64,000 nt of DNA from assembly GCA_016793165.1 (NCBI GenBank), contig JAEULA010000006.1, forward strand, positions 1-64,000, given 5' to 3'. The position numbers and the translations under genes were made by a program. Below are positions 10,138 through 20,800 of the stretch, one piece after another. The DNA comes from Alphaproteobacteria bacterium (GTDB lineage Bacteria > Pseudomonadota > Alphaproteobacteria > CACIAM-22H2). The notes under the pieces were generated by a model. The model saw only the letters and a list, made by a program, of their open reading frames with translations, had not been told where the DNA came from and ran no database searches. The number at the start of each line of letters is the position of its first letter. Position 1 is the stretch's first letter.

Positions 10138-11013
10138 ATGGCCGTCCTCGTCGACAAGAACACCAAGGTCATCTGCCAGGGCTTCACGGGAGCTCAGGGC
10201 ACGTTCCACTCCGAGCAGGCCATCGCCTACGGCACGAAGATGGTCGGCGGCGTCACGCCCGGGAAGGGCGGCACCAAGCATCTCGATCTGCCGGTGTTCA
10301 ACACCGTCGGCGAGGCGAAGGCCGTCACCGGGTGCAACGCCTCCGTGATCTATGTCCCGCCCCCGTTCGCGGCCGATGCGATCCTCGAGGCGATCGACGC
10401 CGAGCTGCCGCTCGTCGTGTGCATCACCGAGGGCATTCCGGTGCTGGACATGGTCCGCGTGAAGCGGGCGCTGGGCGGATCCAGGACGCGCCTGATCGGG
10501 CCGAACTGCCCGGGCGTCATCACGCCGGGCGAATGCAAGATCGGCATCATGCCCGGCCACATCCACCAGCGCGGCAAGGTCGGCATCGTGTCGCGTTCGG
10601 GCACGCTGACCTACGAGGCGGTCGCGCAGACGACCGCGGCGGGGCTGGGGCAGACGACCTGCATCGGCATCGGCGGCGACCCGGTCAACGGCACGAACTT
10701 CGTCGATTGCCTGGAGATGTTCCTCGGCGACCCGGAGACCCAGGCGATCATCATGATCGGCGAGATCGGCGGCGACGCCGAGGTCAAGGGTGCGGAGTTC
10801 ATTAAGCATTCCAAGGTTAAGAAGCCCGTGGTCGGCTTCATCGCCGGCCGCACGGCGCCGCCGGGCCGCCGCATGGGTCATGCGGGCGCGGTGATCTCCG
10901 GCGGCAACGACACGGCCGACTTCAAGGTCGATGCGATGAAGTCCGCCGGGATCCATGTCGCGGATTCTCCCGCGGCGCTCGGATCCACGATGGTCAAGGC
11001 CCTCAAGGGCTGA
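10138..11013 (+). CDS. sucD: succinyl-CoA synthetase alpha subunit
   Basis: A 291-residue CoA-binding subunit that carries the phosphohistidine intermediate. The CoA-binding N-terminus is [16 protein letters not shown] and the catalytic H248 is in [30 protein letters not shown] is the standard core. The ATG at 10138 follows the sucC stop by two bases and gives the conserved [18 protein letters not shown] start. It is followed by 116 bases of GC-rich, repeat-prone spacer before sucA. Confidence 0.97.
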   Translation: MAVLVDKNTKVICQGFTGAQGTFHSEQAIAYGTKMVGGVTPGKGGTKHLDLPVFNTVGEAKAVTGCNASVIYVPPPFAADAILEAIDAELPLVVCITEGIPVLDMVRVKRALGGSRTRLIGPNCPGVITPGECKIGIMPGHIHQRGKVGIVSRSGTLTYEAVAQTTAAGLGQTTCIGIGGDPVNGTNFVDCLEMFLGDPETQAIIMIGEIGGDAEVKGAEFIKHSKVKKPVVGFIAGRTAPPGRRMGHAGAVISGGNDTADFKVDAMKSAGIHVADSPAALGSTMVKALKG

Positions 11014-11129
11014 CCGATCAGCACCGGGGGGACGGGCAGGGCCGCCGCCCGACCACGTCGGCGGTCGCAGATGGATCATGCGCGCCCGCGCGGCTGTCGC
11101 CGCGCGGCTGCGCGGTTGCGAACGGTGCC

Positions 11130-14030
11130 ATGACTCAGACCCTCTCCTCGTTCCTGACCGGCGCCAACGGCGCCTTCATCGCCGAGCTCTACGAGCGCTG
11201 GCGTGCGAATCCGAATGCGGTCGACGCGAGCTGGCAGGCCGTGTTCGACGGCCTGGTCGACGACGCCGCCTCCGTCGGCGCGGAGATCCAGGGCCCGAGC
11301 TGGGCGCGCGGCCCGCGGGCGCAGGTGATCGGCATCGCCGAGCCGGCGGCCGCGGCGCGGAAGAACGGCAAGGCCGCCAACGGCGCCGTCGCCGAGAAGG
11401 GCGCGAGCCTCGAGCAGGTGCAGGCCGCGACGCGCGACTCCGTGCGCGCGCTGATGCTCATCCGCGCCTACCGCATCCGCGGCCACCTCGAGGCCAATCT
11501 CGATCCGCTGGGCCTGAAGGCGATCGAGCGCCACCCCGAGCTCGAGCCCGCGACCTACGGCTTCACGGATGCCGACATGGACCGTCCGATCTTCATCGAC
11601 GGCGTGCTCGGCCTGTCCCATCCGACGCTGCGCCAGATCATGCAGGTGCTGCGCGAGACCTATTGCGGCTCGATCGGTGTCGAGTTCATGCACATGTCGG
11701 ATCCGGACCAGAAGGCCTGGATCCAGGAGCGCATCGAATCGATCCGCAACCACACTGAATTCACCGACAAGGGCAAGAAGGCGATCCTCGAGCGCCTGAC
11801 CGCGGCGGAGAAGTTCGAGCAGTTCCTCGACAAGAAGTACACCGGCACCAAGCGCTTCGGGCTCGAGGGCGGCGAGGCGATGATCCCGGCGCTTGAGCAG
11901 ATCCTGAAGCGCGGCGGCCAGCTCGGCCTGCGCGAGGTCTGCATCGGCATGCCGCATCGCGGCCGCCTCAACGTGCTCGCCAACTTCATGGCCAAGCCAT
12001 ACGCGGCGATCTTCTCCGAGTTCCAGGGCACGCCGGCCAATCCGGACGACGTGCAGGGCTCGGGCGACGTCAAGTACCACATGGGCACCTCCGCGGATCG
12101 CGAGTTCGACGGCAATGCCGTCCATCTGTCGCTGCAGCCCAATCCCTCGCATCTCGAGGCGGTGAATCCTGTCGTGCTCGGCAAGGTGCGCGCCAAGCAG
12201 ATGCAGCGCATGCAGGCCAACGCCGCGCTGTCGCGCGAGGACGCGATGGGCGAGGTAATGGCGATCCTGATGCACGGCGACGCCGCCTTCGCCGGCCAGG
12301 GGCTCGTCGGCGAGACGCTGATGCTCTCGGAGCTGAAGGGCTACCGCGTCGGCGGCACGATCCACTTCATCGTCAACAACCAGATCGGCTTCACGACGGC
12401 GCCGCAGTACTCGCGTTCGTCGCCCTATCCGACCGACGTCGGCAAGATGATCATGGCGCCGATCTTCCACGTGAACGGCGACGACGCCGAGGCGGTCGTC
12501 CACGTCGCGCGCATCGCGACCGAGTTCCGCCAGAGGTTCAAGAAGGACGTCATCCTCGACATGATGTGCTACCGGCGGCACGGGCATAACGAGTCCGACG
12601 AGCCGAGCTTCACGCAGCCGCTGATGTACAAGGCGATCTCGGGCCATCCGACGACGCGGGCGATCTACGCGGAGAAGCTGGTCAAGGAGGGCGCGCTCTC
12701 CGCCGACGAGGCGGACCGCGTCGCGACCGACTTCCAGGCCTATCTCGAGACGCAGTTCGAGGCGGGCAAGGGCTACAAACCGAACAAGGCCGACTGGCTC
12801 GAGGGCAAGTGGTCGGGGATCGAGGTGGCGTCCGGCGAGGATCGCCGCGGCGACACGGCGGTGACGATGCAGCTGCTCAAGGAGGTCGGCGCCGGGCTGA
12901 CCCGCGTTCCCGAGCAGCACAACATCCATCGCACGCTGCGCCGCGTGCTGGACAACAAGCGCAAGATGATCGAGTCCGGCCAGGGCCTCGACTGGGCGAC
13001 CGCCGAAGCGCTCGCCTTCGGCACGCTGCTTGTCGAGGGCACGCCGGTGCGGCTGTCCGGCCAGGACTGCGGCCGGGGAACCTTCTCGCAGCGCCATTCC
13101 GTGCTCGTCGACCAGGACAGCGAGGAGCGCTGGCAGCCACTGAGCCACCTTCGCGACGGCCAGGCCGGCTTCGAGGTGATCGACTCGCCGCTGTCCGAGT
13201 TCGGCGTCCTCGGCTTCGACTACGGCTACTCGCTCGCCGAGCCAAACGCGCTGGTGTGCTGGGAAGGCCAGTTCGGCGACTTCGCCAACGGCGCCCAGGT
13301 GATGATCGACCAGTTCATCTGCTCGGGCGAATCGAAGTGGCTGCGCATGTCCGGGCTCGTGCTGCTGCTGCCGCACGGCTACGAGGGCCAGGGGCCGGAG
13401 CACTCCTCGGCGCGGCTGGAGCGCTTCCTCCAGCTTTCCGCCGAGGACAACTGGCAGGTCTGCAACCTCACGACCCCGGCGAACTACTTCCATGCGCTGC
13501 GCCGGCAGGTCCGCCGGCCGTTCCGCAAGCCGCTCGTCATCATGACGCCGAAGTCGCTGCTGCGGCACAAGCTCGCCACGTCGGCGCTGGCCGACATGGG
13601 GCCGAACACGACGTTCCATCGCGTGCTCGGCGAGTCCGCGCCGCTGGTGGTCGACGACAAGGTGAAGCGCGTCGTGCTGTGCTCGGGCAAGGTCTATTAC
13701 GACCTGCTGGAGGAGCGGGAGAGGCGCGGCGTCAAGGACGTCGCCCTGCTCCGCGTCGAGCAGCTCTATCCCTTCCCGTTCCGCACGCTCGAGAAGGAGC
13801 TGGCGCGCTACAAGAAGGCCGAGATCGTGTGGTGCCAGGAGGAGCCGGCCAACATGGGCTCGTGGCATTTCGTCGACCGGCGGATCGAGCAGGCGCTCGC
13901 GGGTCTCGACCTGAAGGCCAAGCGGCCGCGTTATGTCGGCCGGCCGGAATCCGCGTCGCCCGCGACCGGCTCCTACAAGCGTCACAATGCCGAGCAGGCG
14001 AAGCTCGTCGAAGAAGCGCTGACGACCTGA
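11130..14030 (+). CDS. sucA: 2-oxoglutarate dehydrogenase E1 component
   Basis: Thiamine-diphosphate-dependent decarboxylase of the 2-oxoglutarate dehydrogenase complex, 966 residues. The N-terminal E2-binding segment (residues 5-40, [17 protein letters not shown]), the core [15 protein letters not shown], the TPP region [14 protein letters not shown] and [10 protein letters not shown], and the C-terminal transketolase-like domain ([20 protein letters not shown]) are all in order. It is full length and ends 32 bases before sucB. A very long open frame on the opposite strand is a composition shadow. Confidence 0.97.
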   Translation: MTQTLSSFLTGANGAFIAELYERWRANPNAVDASWQAVFDGLVDDAASVGAEIQGPSWARGPRAQVIGIAEPAAAARKNGKAANGAVAEKGASLEQVQAATRDSVRALMLIRAYRIRGHLEANLDPLGLKAIERHPELEPATYGFTDADMDRPIFIDGVLGLSHPTLRQIMQVLRETYCGSIGVEFMHMSDPDQKAWIQERIESIRNHTEFTDKGKKAILERLTAAEKFEQFLDKKYTGTKRFGLEGGEAMIPALEQILKRGGQLGLREVCIGMPHRGRLNVLANFMAKPYAAIFSEFQGTPANPDDVQGSGDVKYHMGTSADREFDGNAVHLSLQPNPSHLEAVNPVVLGKVRAKQMQRMQANAALSREDAMGEVMAILMHGDAAFAGQGLVGETLMLSELKGYRVGGTIHFIVNNQIGFTTAPQYSRSSPYPTDVGKMIMAPIFHVNGDDAEAVVHVARIATEFRQRFKKDVILDMMCYRRHGHNESDEPSFTQPLMYKAISGHPTTRAIYAEKLVKEGALSADEADRVATDFQAYLETQFEAGKGYKPNKADWLEGKWSGIEVASGEDRRGDTAVTMQLLKEVGAGLTRVPEQHNIHRTLRRVLDNKRKMIESGQGLDWATAEALAFGTLLVEGTPVRLSGQDCGRGTFSQRHSVLVDQDSEERWQPLSHLRDGQAGFEVIDSPLSEFGVLGFDYGYSLAEPNALVCWEGQFGDFANGAQVMIDQFICSGESKWLRMSGLVLLLPHGYEGQGPEHSSARLERFLQLSAEDNWQVCNLTTPANYFHALRRQVRRPFRKPLVIMTPKSLLRHKLATSALADMGPNTTFHRVLGESAPLVVDDKVKRVVLCSGKVYYDLLEERERRGVKDVALLRVEQLYPFPFRTLEKELARYKKAEIVWCQEEPANMGSWHFVDRRIEQALAGLDLKAKRPRYVGRPESASPATGSYKRHNAEQAKLVEEALTT

Positions 14031-14062
14031 GCGTCGGCGCATCCCCGGAAAGGACCAGAACG

Positions 14063-15283
14063 ATGGCTGTCGACATCAAGGTGCCCACGCTGGGCGAGTC
14101 GGTGACCGAAGCGACCGTCGCCAAGTGGTTCAAGGGCGTCGGCGACGCGGTCGCCGCCGACGAGCCGCTGGTCGAGCTCGAGACCGACAAGGTCACCGTC
14201 GAGGTGCCGAGCCCGAGCGCCGGCACGATCGCGGAGATCAAGGCCGCTGCGGGCGCCACGGTGAATGTCGGCGCCATCCTCGGCGCCATCGCCGAGGGCG
14301 CGGCCCCGGCGAAGAAGGCGGCGCCGGCGGCGGCGGCCAAGCCCGCGGCCGCGCCGGCCGCTTCGGCGGCCGGAGCCAAGGAGGCCGGCCCCGCGGCGCG
14401 CAAGCTGATGGCCGAGACCGGTGTCGTGCCGGCGGGCGGCAGCGGCAAGGACGGCCGCGTGACCAAGGCCGACGTCGTCGCCGCGGCGACGGGTGCGTCG
14501 GCGCCGGCATCGGCTCCCGCGCCGGCGCCCGTCGCGACGCCGGCGCCGCAGCCCGCCGCGCCGCATGTGCCGCGTGCCCTGGCGGCGCGCGAGGAGCGGG
14601 TCAAGATGACCCGCCTGCGCAAGCGCATCGCCGAACGCCTGAAGCAGGCGCAGAACACCGCCGCGATGCTCACGACCTTCAACGAGGCCGACATGAGCGC
14701 CGTCATGGCGCTGCGCGAGCGCTACAAGGACGGGTTCGAGAAGCGCCACGGCGTCAAGCTCGGGTTCATGGGTTTCTTCGTGAAGGCCTGCGTCGCGGCG
14801 CTGAAGGAGATCCCGGCGGTGAACGCCGAGATCGACGGCGACGACATCATCTTCAAGAACCACTACGACGTCGGCGTCGCGGTCGGCACCGAGCAGGGGC
14901 TCGTCGTGCCGGTCGTCCGCGATTGCGATGCGCTGTCGATCGCCGACGTCGAAAAGAAGATCGGCGAGTTCGGCAAGAAGGCGCGCGACGGCAAGCTCGG
15001 CCTCGACGACCTGCAGGGCGGGACGTTCACGATCTCCAATGGCGGCGTCTACGGCTCGCTGATGTCGACGCCGATCCTCAATCCGCCGCAGTCGGGGATC
15101 CTCGGCATGCACAAGATCCAGCCGCGCCCGATCGCGGTCGGCGACAGGATCGAGATCCGGCCGATGATGTATCTCGCGCTCTCCTACGACCATCGCATCA
15201 TCGACGGTCGCGAGGCCGTCACGTTCCTGGTCCGGGTGAAGGAGGCGATCGAGGATCCGCAGCGGCTCGTCCTCGACATGTGA
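14063..15283 (+). CDS. sucB: 2-oxoglutarate dehydrogenase E2, dihydrolipoyl succinyltransferase
   Basis: A 406-residue core protein of the OGDH complex. The lipoyl domain (1-78) carries the lipoylated K43 in [10 protein letters not shown]. An Ala/Pro linker follows, then a peripheral subunit-binding domain (about 112-146, [13 protein letters not shown]) and a second flexible linker. The C-terminal catalytic domain ends with H377 and D381 in SYDHRIIDG. The ATG at 14063 is preceded by GGAAAGGA. A clear stem-loop terminator follows, so lpdA, which normally sits next door, must be transcribed separately here. Confidence 0.97.
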   Translation: MAVDIKVPTLGESVTEATVAKWFKGVGDAVAADEPLVELETDKVTVEVPSPSAGTIAEIKAAAGATVNVGAILGAIAEGAAPAKKAAPAAAAKPAAAPAASAAGAKEAGPAARKLMAETGVVPAGGSGKDGRVTKADVVAAATGASAPASAPAPAPVATPAPQPAAPHVPRALAAREERVKMTRLRKRIAERLKQAQNTAAMLTTFNEADMSAVMALRERYKDGFEKRHGVKLGFMGFFVKACVAALKEIPAVNAEIDGDDIIFKNHYDVGVAVGTEQGLVVPVVRDCDALSIADVEKKIGEFGKKARDGKLGLDDLQGGTFTISNGGVYGSLMSTPILNPPQSGILGMHKIQPRPIAVGDRIEIRPMMYLALSYDHRIIDGREAVTFLVRVKEAIEDPQRLVLDM

Positions 15284-15310
15284 GCCGGACGCCACCGTCC
15301 GCAACGCGGA

Positions 15311-15342
15311 ACGGGGCCGGCACGCGGGTGCCGGCCCCGTTT
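15311..15342 (+). terminator. Rho-independent terminator of the mdh-suc operon
   Basis: Perfect 13-bp stem ACGGGGCCGGCAC / GTGCCGGCCCCGT around a GCGG loop, followed by TT, 27 bases after the sucB stop. The stem is very strong and the T-run short. It marks the end of the suc operon. Confidence 0.8.
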
Positions 15343-15442
15343 ACGTTCCGGACGGCCTTCATGATTGGATGGCCACCGACCGGCATCGCCTCGACTCGCG
15401 GGCGCCGGTGTCCTCGAACCCTGTGCTCCGCGTTTCTGCCAC

Positions 15443-18400
15443 ATGCATCCGATCGTCCTTCTCCTGAGCGGCTTGGCCGCGGCTGTCCTCGTCGTCGGCT
15501 GCCGCCCCGAGGACGGGCCGCCGGCCGTGTCGATCGATCAGGCCCGTCGGACGACGGCGGAGATGCGGCAGGCGGGATTCGCGCCGCCACCGCGCAGCGT
15601 CGACGACATCGTCGCCATGCTGGCGCGCGAACGGCCCGATCCGGCGCGCGGCGGCGCGCTGCGGGCCCGTGCCGATGCGATCATCGCCGAAGGCGGCGAA
15701 CCCGCCACGCGCGTACGCCAGCTGCAGGACCGCGCCCAGGCCGCATCGGATCTCGGCCGCGTCGCCCAGGCGCGGCGCGATGCGACGGCGGCGCTCGCGC
15801 TTGTGCGCGAGCACCGGCTCGACGGATTCGTTCAGCTCGCCTTCCTGCGCTCGCTAGAGGCGACGGCCGGGAACGTGTCGGATTCGATCCGGCACGCGGA
15901 GGCGGTCATCGAAAGCGCCGGGACGCTGGCCGGGCGGCGCTTCATCGCCCTGGGCGGATCCGCCAACAACCTGGCTGAGACCGGCGATCTCGAGCACGCG
16001 CGGATCTATCTCGCGCGGACCGAGACGCTGTGGAGCGAATCGCAGCGCTGGCCCGACCCGGACGGCAACCGCGACGCCTGGCGCACGGGGCTCGCGATGG
16101 CGCGCGGCGGCGTCGCGCTGGCGACCGGGCGGAGCGACACCGCGATCGCGGAGTTCCGCGAGGGCGTCGACGCCTATTCGCGATTTCTCCGGTCGGCGGC
16201 GGTGCGCGGCGCCGGCGGGCCGATCGGCCGCGGCGAGACCGCCGTGCAGCTCTTCCGCGCCATGGCCGCGGCGGCGCTGGCGCAGGCCGGGCGCCTGCCG
16301 GAGGCCGAGGTCGAGTCCCGGCGTGCGCTGTCCGACGTGGTCGCCGTCGTCGGCCGCGACCATCCCGACACGGCGATCATCCTGCATTCGACCGTCCGGA
16401 TCCTGCTCGACCAGGGGCGCTCGTCCGACGCCGAGCGCCTGGCGCGCGAGGCGATCGCGATCCAGGACCGCGTCGGCATCGAGCCGGGATCGTGGCGTGC
16501 CGTGCGCTCGCGCCTCCTGCTCGCGGAGTCCCTCCAGGCGCAGGAGCGTCACACCGATGCGCTCGACGTGTTGCGCGACGTCGAGAGCGCCGCGGCGAGC
16601 GACCCCGACACGCTTCGTCGCGCCCTCGCCAACGATCCGGCACTCGGCTTCAGCCTGCTGCGGACGGGACGCGCGCGCGAGGCCGCCGGCGTGCTCGAGC
16701 CGCTGGCGGCGCGTCGCGCGGTCGACTACGGCGCCGGCCACGTGCAGACGGCGCTCGCGCGCGGCCTGCATGCGGCGGCGCTGCATCGTGTCGGCGAGCG
16801 CGCGCAGGCGCGCGCGGGCTTCGCGGCCGCGGTGCCGGTGCTGCTGGAGAGCGGTCGCGAGGCCGGCCGCGAGGGCAGCGCCGTTCGCACGCGCATGGCC
16901 ACCGCGGTGCTCGAGTCATACATCGACCTCCTCGCCGACACGGGCACGCCGGCCGCCGTCGAGGAGGCGTTCCGCATCGCCGATGCGGCGCGCGGGCGGG
17001 CCGTCCAGAACGCGCTGGGCGCCTCTGCCGCGCGTGCGGCGATCGCCGATCCGCAGCTCGCCGATCTCGCGCGGCGAGAGCAGGACGCCGAGGTCCAGGT
17101 CGCCGCGCTCTACGGCGTCCTCAATAGCCTGCTCACCGCGCCGCCGGCGCAGCGCGACGAGGGCATCGTGGCGCGGGTGCGCAGCCAGATCGGCGAGCTG
17201 CGTGGCGCCCGGGTCGCGCTGCGCGGCGAGATCGAGGCGCGTTTCCCGGGATACGCCGAGCTCGTCGACGCGCGGCCGGCGACGATCGCGCAGGCACGCG
17301 CGGCGCTCGCCCCGAACGAGGCGTTGGTCGCCATGTTCGTGGGACGGGAGCGGAGCTATGTCTGGGGGGTCCGGCGCGCGGGCGATGTCGCCTTCGCCCG
17401 GGTGCCGATGGATGCGACGGCGGTCGCGGCGAGCGTGCAGGCGCTGCGGCGCGCGCTCGATCCCGTCGTCGCGCGGATCGGCGACATTCCCGCCTTCGAC
17501 GTGGCCGTCGCCCACGACCTCTACGCGCGCTTCGTCGAGCCGCTGGGCGCGGCGCTGGACGGCGCCGCCACGATCGCCGTCGTGCCGCATGGCGCGCTGG
17601 CGCAGCTGCCGCTCGGTGTGCTGGTCACGGCGCCCACCGGCCGCATTCCGGGCGGCGACGGGCGTTCGTTGTTCGACGGATACAAGGCCGTCCCGTTCCT
17701 GATCCGCCAGCACGCGGTCGCGCAGCTGCCGTCGGTCGCGGCGTTCGTGAGTTTGCGCGCCGCGCCGCCGGGTCCCGTCGAGCGGCGGCCCTTCGTCGGC
17801 TTCGGCGACCCGGTCTTCGATGCCGGGGCGCCGCCGCGGAGCCCGCTCGTCGCCGCAGCCGGCGCGTCCACCCGCGGAATCGCGATGGAGCGCCGCAACT
17901 TGCCGCAGCTCGCGCAACGCGCCAGTGCGGGCCTGGCGCAGCTGCCCGCCCTGCCCGACACCGGCGAGGAGCTGCGCGAAGTCGCGCGAGCGCTCGGCGC
18001 CGATCCGGTGCACGATGTCTTCGTGGGCGCCGCCGCCAGCGAGCAGCGGGTCAAGTCGATGCCCCTCGCGGATCGACGCACCGTCATGTTCGCCACCCAT
18101 GGCCTCGTGCCGGGCGATCTCGATGGACTCACGCAGCCCGCCCTCGCGCTTTCGGCGCCGGGCGCTGCCGACGGCGAAGGCGACGGCCTGCTGACTCTGG
18201 ACGAGATTCTAAGCCTGCGGCTCGCCGCCGATTGGGTCGTGCTCTCGGCCTGCAACACCGCGGCCGGCGACGGCGCGGGTGCCGAGGCGCTGTCGGGACT
18301 CGGCCGCGCCTTCTTCTACGCCGGCGCGCGGGCGGTGCTGGCATCGAACTGGCCGGTCGAGACGGCCTCGGCGCGCATGCTGACCACGGACCTCTTCCGC

Positions 18401-18574
18401 CGTCAGGCGGCCGAACCGGGCGTGCCGCGGGCGGAGGCGCTGCGCCGCGCGATGCTCGCGCTGCTCGACGGGCCGGGGGCGCTGCAGGGCGGACGCGCGG
18501 TGTTCAGCTACGCCCACCCGATCTTCTGGGCGCCGTTCACGGTGGTGGGTGACGGCGGACCGTCGTCGCGCTGA
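15443..18574 (+). CDS. TPR-CHAT lipoprotein (caspase-like peptidase domain)
   Basis: A 1043-residue protein. The ATG at 15443 begins a lipoprotein signal, MHPIVLLLSGLAAAVL followed by lipobox VVGC; an upstream in-frame ATG at 15365 would bury it, so I chose 15443. The middle is helical and TPR-like (repeated A-x-x-LAQAGRLPEAEVESRRAL units). The last ~350 residues form a CHAT domain: HGALAQLPLGVL, H886 in FATHG and C937 in LSACNT form an intact His/Cys dyad, with GLGRAFFYAGARAVLASNWPV after it. CHAT proteins are caspase-like proteases acting in bacterial regulated proteolysis and immunity. Here it would be anchored outside the cytoplasm. It interrupts sucB and lpdA, and its 3' end overlaps the convergent kinase fragment. 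Confidence 0.88.
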   Translation: MHPIVLLLSGLAAAVLVVGCRPEDGPPAVSIDQARRTTAEMRQAGFAPPPRSVDDIVAMLARERPDPARGGALRARADAIIAEGGEPATRVRQLQDRAQAASDLGRVAQARRDATAALALVREHRLDGFVQLAFLRSLEATAGNVSDSIRHAEAVIESAGTLAGRRFIALGGSANNLAETGDLEHARIYLARTETLWSESQRWPDPDGNRDAWRTGLAMARGGVALATGRSDTAIAEFREGVDAYSRFLRSAAVRGAGGPIGRGETAVQLFRAMAAAALAQAGRLPEAEVESRRALSDVVAVVGRDHPDTAIILHSTVRILLDQGRSSDAERLAREAIAIQDRVGIEPGSWRAVRSRLLLAESLQAQERHTDALDVLRDVESAAASDPDTLRRALANDPALGFSLLRTGRAREAAGVLEPLAARRAVDYGAGHVQTALARGLHAAALHRVGERAQARAGFAAAVPVLLESGREAGREGSAVRTRMATAVLESYIDLLADTGTPAAVEEAFRIADAARGRAVQNALGASAARAAIADPQLADLARREQDAEVQVAALYGVLNSLLTAPPAQRDEGIVARVRSQIGELRGARVALRGEIEARFPGYAELVDARPATIAQARAALAPNEALVAMFVGRERSYVWGVRRAGDVAFARVPMDATAVAASVQALRRALDPVVARIGDIPAFDVAVAHDLYARFVEPLGAALDGAATIAVVPHGALAQLPLGVLVTAPTGRIPGGDGRSLFDGYKAVPFLIRQHAVAQLPSVAAFVSLRAAPPGPVERRPFVGFGDPVFDAGAPPRSPLVAAAGASTRGIAMERRNLPQLAQRASAGLAQLPALPDTGEELREVARALGADPVHDVFVGAAASEQRVKSMPLADRRTVMFATHGLVPGDLDGLTQPALALSAPGAADGEGDGLLTLDEILSLRLAADWVVLSACNTAAGDGAGAEALSGLGRAFFYAGARAVLASNWPVETASARMLTTDLFRRQAAEPGVPRAEALRRAMLALLDGPGALQGGRAVFSYAHPIFWAPFTVVGDGGPSSR

Positions 18575-19061
18575 TCGCCGCCGCGCCGGTCGGCGGCCAG
18601 GGTGTCGCGGCCGCAGGCCGGTGCGGCAGCGTCACCGTGAAAGTGGTGCCGCGACCGAGTTCGCTGTCGACGGCGATCGTGCCGCCGTGCGTCGCGACAA
18701 GTTCGTTGACGAGATTGAGCCCGATGCCCGTTCCCGGGAGGTGGCGCGCGGAGGAGGTGCGGAAGAATCGCGCGAACAGCTTCGGGATCTCGTCGGCGGC
18801 GATGCCGATGCCGTAGTCCCGCACGCGAAGCACCGCGGCACCGCCGCCGGCAGCGATCGACACGTCGATGCGAGGGCAGTCGCCCGAGCACTTGATCGCG
18901 TTCGAGAGTGGGTTGGCGACGACTTGCTCGAGCAGCCTCTCGTCCGCCACGACCGTGCATTTCGACGCGTCGGTCGCGAGCACGAAGTCGGGGCCCGTGA
19001 CGGCCGGATCGAAGCGGCGGAGCTGTGCCTGGATGTATGCGACGAGGTCCATCGTCGTCAT
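18537..19061 (-). pseudogene. truncated sensor histidine kinase (HATPase domain only)
   Basis: The frame encodes about 174 residues (from MTTMDLVAYIQ) covering only the ATP-binding half of a sensor kinase. The N box (NPLSNAIKCS), G1 (DYGIGIAADEI), F box (FARFFRTSS) and G2 (GTGIGLNLV) are intact. No HisKA phospho-acceptor helix, sensor or membrane segment is present upstream; the frame continues open only as a shadow of lpdA. It is either a decayed 3' remnant of a kinase gene or a very short stand-alone ATPase. Its last 38 bases overlap the CHAT gene. I favour a remnant. Confidence 0.6.
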
Positions 19062-19319
19062 GTGCGCCTCGGCGACCTCGTCGAAGCGAGCCGGCCCGGT
19101 AGCGCCGGCGGCGCGCCGGTCGCGCCGTTCGTGATCGGGAGCCGGGACAGGGATCACGCGGGACCCTGGCGTGCGGGAGAGGACCCGTCCCTGCGCCGCC
19201 GGCCTTAAGACCCGGTTACCCATTGGCCGGGCAGGATGATTTCGGGCCGCCGGGCTGCTTGTGCCCCGTCCGGGGTTACGGCAATTTCCGCGCGCATTTC
19301 CCCCGAGAAGGTGTGATTC

Positions 19320-20729
19320 ATGGCTGACCAGACCTACGACCTCGTCGTCATCGGCGCCGGGCCCGGCGGCTATGTCTGCGCGATCCGCGCCGCCCAGCTC
19401 GGCATGAAGGTCGCCTGCGTCGAGAAGCGTGCCACGCTCGGCGGCACCTGCCTCAATGTCGGATGCATCCCCTCGAAGGCGCTGCTCCAGGCGTCGGAGA
19501 AGTTCGAGGAGGCGAGCCACGGGCTGGCGGCCTTCGGAGTCAAGGTCGGCAACGTCGAGCTCGACCTGAAGGCGATGATGGCCCACAAGGACAAGGTCGT
19601 GGACGCCAACGTCAAGGGCGTCGAGTTCCTGTTCAAGAAGAACAAGGTCGCGTGGGTGAAGGGGGCGGCCCGCCTCGCCGGCGGCGGTCAGGTCGCGGTC
19701 AAGGCCGCTGACGGCAGCGAGCAGCGGCTCAGCGCGCGCAACATCGTCATCGCCACCGGCTCCGAGGTGTCCGCCCTGCCGTCGATCAGGATCGACGAGC
19801 GTCGCATCGTGTCGTCGACCGGCGCGCTCGCGCTCGCCGAGGTGCCAAAGACGATGGTGGTGATCGGCGGCGGCTATATCGGCCTCGAGATGGCCTCGGT
19901 CTGGCAGCGGCTCGGCGCCAAGGTGACCGTCGTCGAGTTCCTCGATCGCATCCTTCCCGGGATGGACGGCGAGGTCTCGAAGCACATGCAGCGCATCCTC
20001 GGCAAGCAGGGCCTCGAATTCAGGCTGGCGACGAAGGTTCTCGGCGCCGAGCCCACCGATCCGGGTGTCGCGCTCACGATCGAGGCGGCGGCCGGCGGCA
20101 AGAAGGAGCAACTGCTGGTCGACGTCGTGCTCGTCGCGGTCGGGCGTCGCGCGTTCGCCGATGGCCTCGGCCTGAAGGAGACGGGCGTCGCCACCGACGA
20201 CCGCGGCCGCATCGTGACGGACGCGCATTTCGCGACGAACGTGCAGGGCATCTACGCCATCGGCGACGTGATCGCCGGCCCGATGCTCGCGCACAAGGCC
20301 GAGGACGAGGGCGTCGCGGTGGCCGAGATCCTTGCCGGCCAGAAGCCGCATGTGAACTACGACGCGATCCCCGGCGTGGTCTACACGTGGCCCGAGGTCG
20401 CGACGGTCGGCAAGACCGAGGAGCAGCTCAAGCAGGACGGCGTCGACTACCGGATCGGCAAGTTCCCGTTCTCGGCCAACGGCCGGGCGCGCGCCATGAA
20501 CATGACCGAGGGCTTCGTGAAGATCCTCGCCGACCGCAAGACCGATCGCGTGCTCGGGGTGCACATCATCGGGCCGAACGCCGGGGACCTGATCGCCGAG
20601 CTCGCGCTGGGCATGGAGTTCGGCGCCTCGGCCGAGGACATCGCGCGGACCTGCCACGCCCATCCCACGCTCAACGAGACCGTCAAGGAAGCGGCGCTCG
20701 CCGTCGACGGCCGCCCGATCCACATGTGA
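19320..20729 (+). CDS. lpdA: dihydrolipoyl dehydrogenase
   Basis: The E3 flavoprotein, which reoxidises the dihydrolipoyl group of SucB (and other 2-oxo acid dehydrogenases) with NAD. It has 469 residues, with FAD motif VIGAGPGGYVCAI, redox disulfide C44/C49 in GGTCLNVGCIPSKA, NAD motif VVIGGGYIGLEMA and catalytic H448/E453 in HAHPTLNE. GAAGG lies ten bases before the ATG. It is separated from sucB by the CHAT gene and kinase remnant, so it needs its own promoter in 19062-19319, where I could not identify a convincing one. Confidence 0.97.
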   Translation: MADQTYDLVVIGAGPGGYVCAIRAAQLGMKVACVEKRATLGGTCLNVGCIPSKALLQASEKFEEASHGLAAFGVKVGNVELDLKAMMAHKDKVVDANVKGVEFLFKKNKVAWVKGAARLAGGGQVAVKAADGSEQRLSARNIVIATGSEVSALPSIRIDERRIVSSTGALALAEVPKTMVVIGGGYIGLEMASVWQRLGAKVTVVEFLDRILPGMDGEVSKHMQRILGKQGLEFRLATKVLGAEPTDPGVALTIEAAAGGKKEQLLVDVVLVAVGRRAFADGLGLKETGVATDDRGRIVTDAHFATNVQGIYAIGDVIAGPMLAHKAEDEGVAVAEILAGQKPHVNYDAIPGVVYTWPEVATVGKTEEQLKQDGVDYRIGKFPFSANGRARAMNMTEGFVKILADRKTDRVLGVHIIGPNAGDLIAELALGMEFGASAEDIARTCHAHPTLNETVKEAALAVDGRPIHM

Positions 20730-20739
20730 GCGCGGCCGC

Positions 20740-20765
20740 GGGACCGGCGCCCGCGCACCGGTCCC
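20740..20765 (+). terminator. stem-loop after lpdA
   Basis: GGGACCGG / CCGGTCCC, eight perfect base pairs around a ten-base GC-rich loop, eleven bases after the lpdA stop. No T-run follows, so the terminator call is tentative. Confidence 0.4.
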
Positions 20766-20766
20766 G

Positions 20767-20782
20767 ATCGCGACGTCGCGAT
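20767..20782. repeat. perfect 16-bp palindrome
   Basis: ATCGCGACGTCGCGAT reads the same on both strands. It lies 18 bases before the ATG of the AlkX-like gene and directly after the lpdA stem-loop. It could be an operator, but CG-rich palindromes arise easily at this base composition. Confidence 0.35.
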
Positions 20783-20800
20783 GGCGGCGGCGGCGCGCAG

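Noticed and set aside
11014..11129. Terminator or promoter between sucD and sucA
   Set aside because: The GC-rich spacer holds overlapping partial repeats but no convincing single stem-loop or hexamer pair; operon continuity is more likely.
11076..14042. 988-codon open frame antisense to sucA
   Set aside because: Its frame mirrors the codon structure of sucA in a very GC-rich sequence; the product is Arg/His/Leu-rich with no recognisable domain.
15443..18574. Complete CRISPR-linked or gasdermin-linked defence system around the CHAT protein
   Set aside because: No CRISPR repeats, Cas proteins or gasdermin-like proteins are present within the window; the protein also has a lipoprotein signal.
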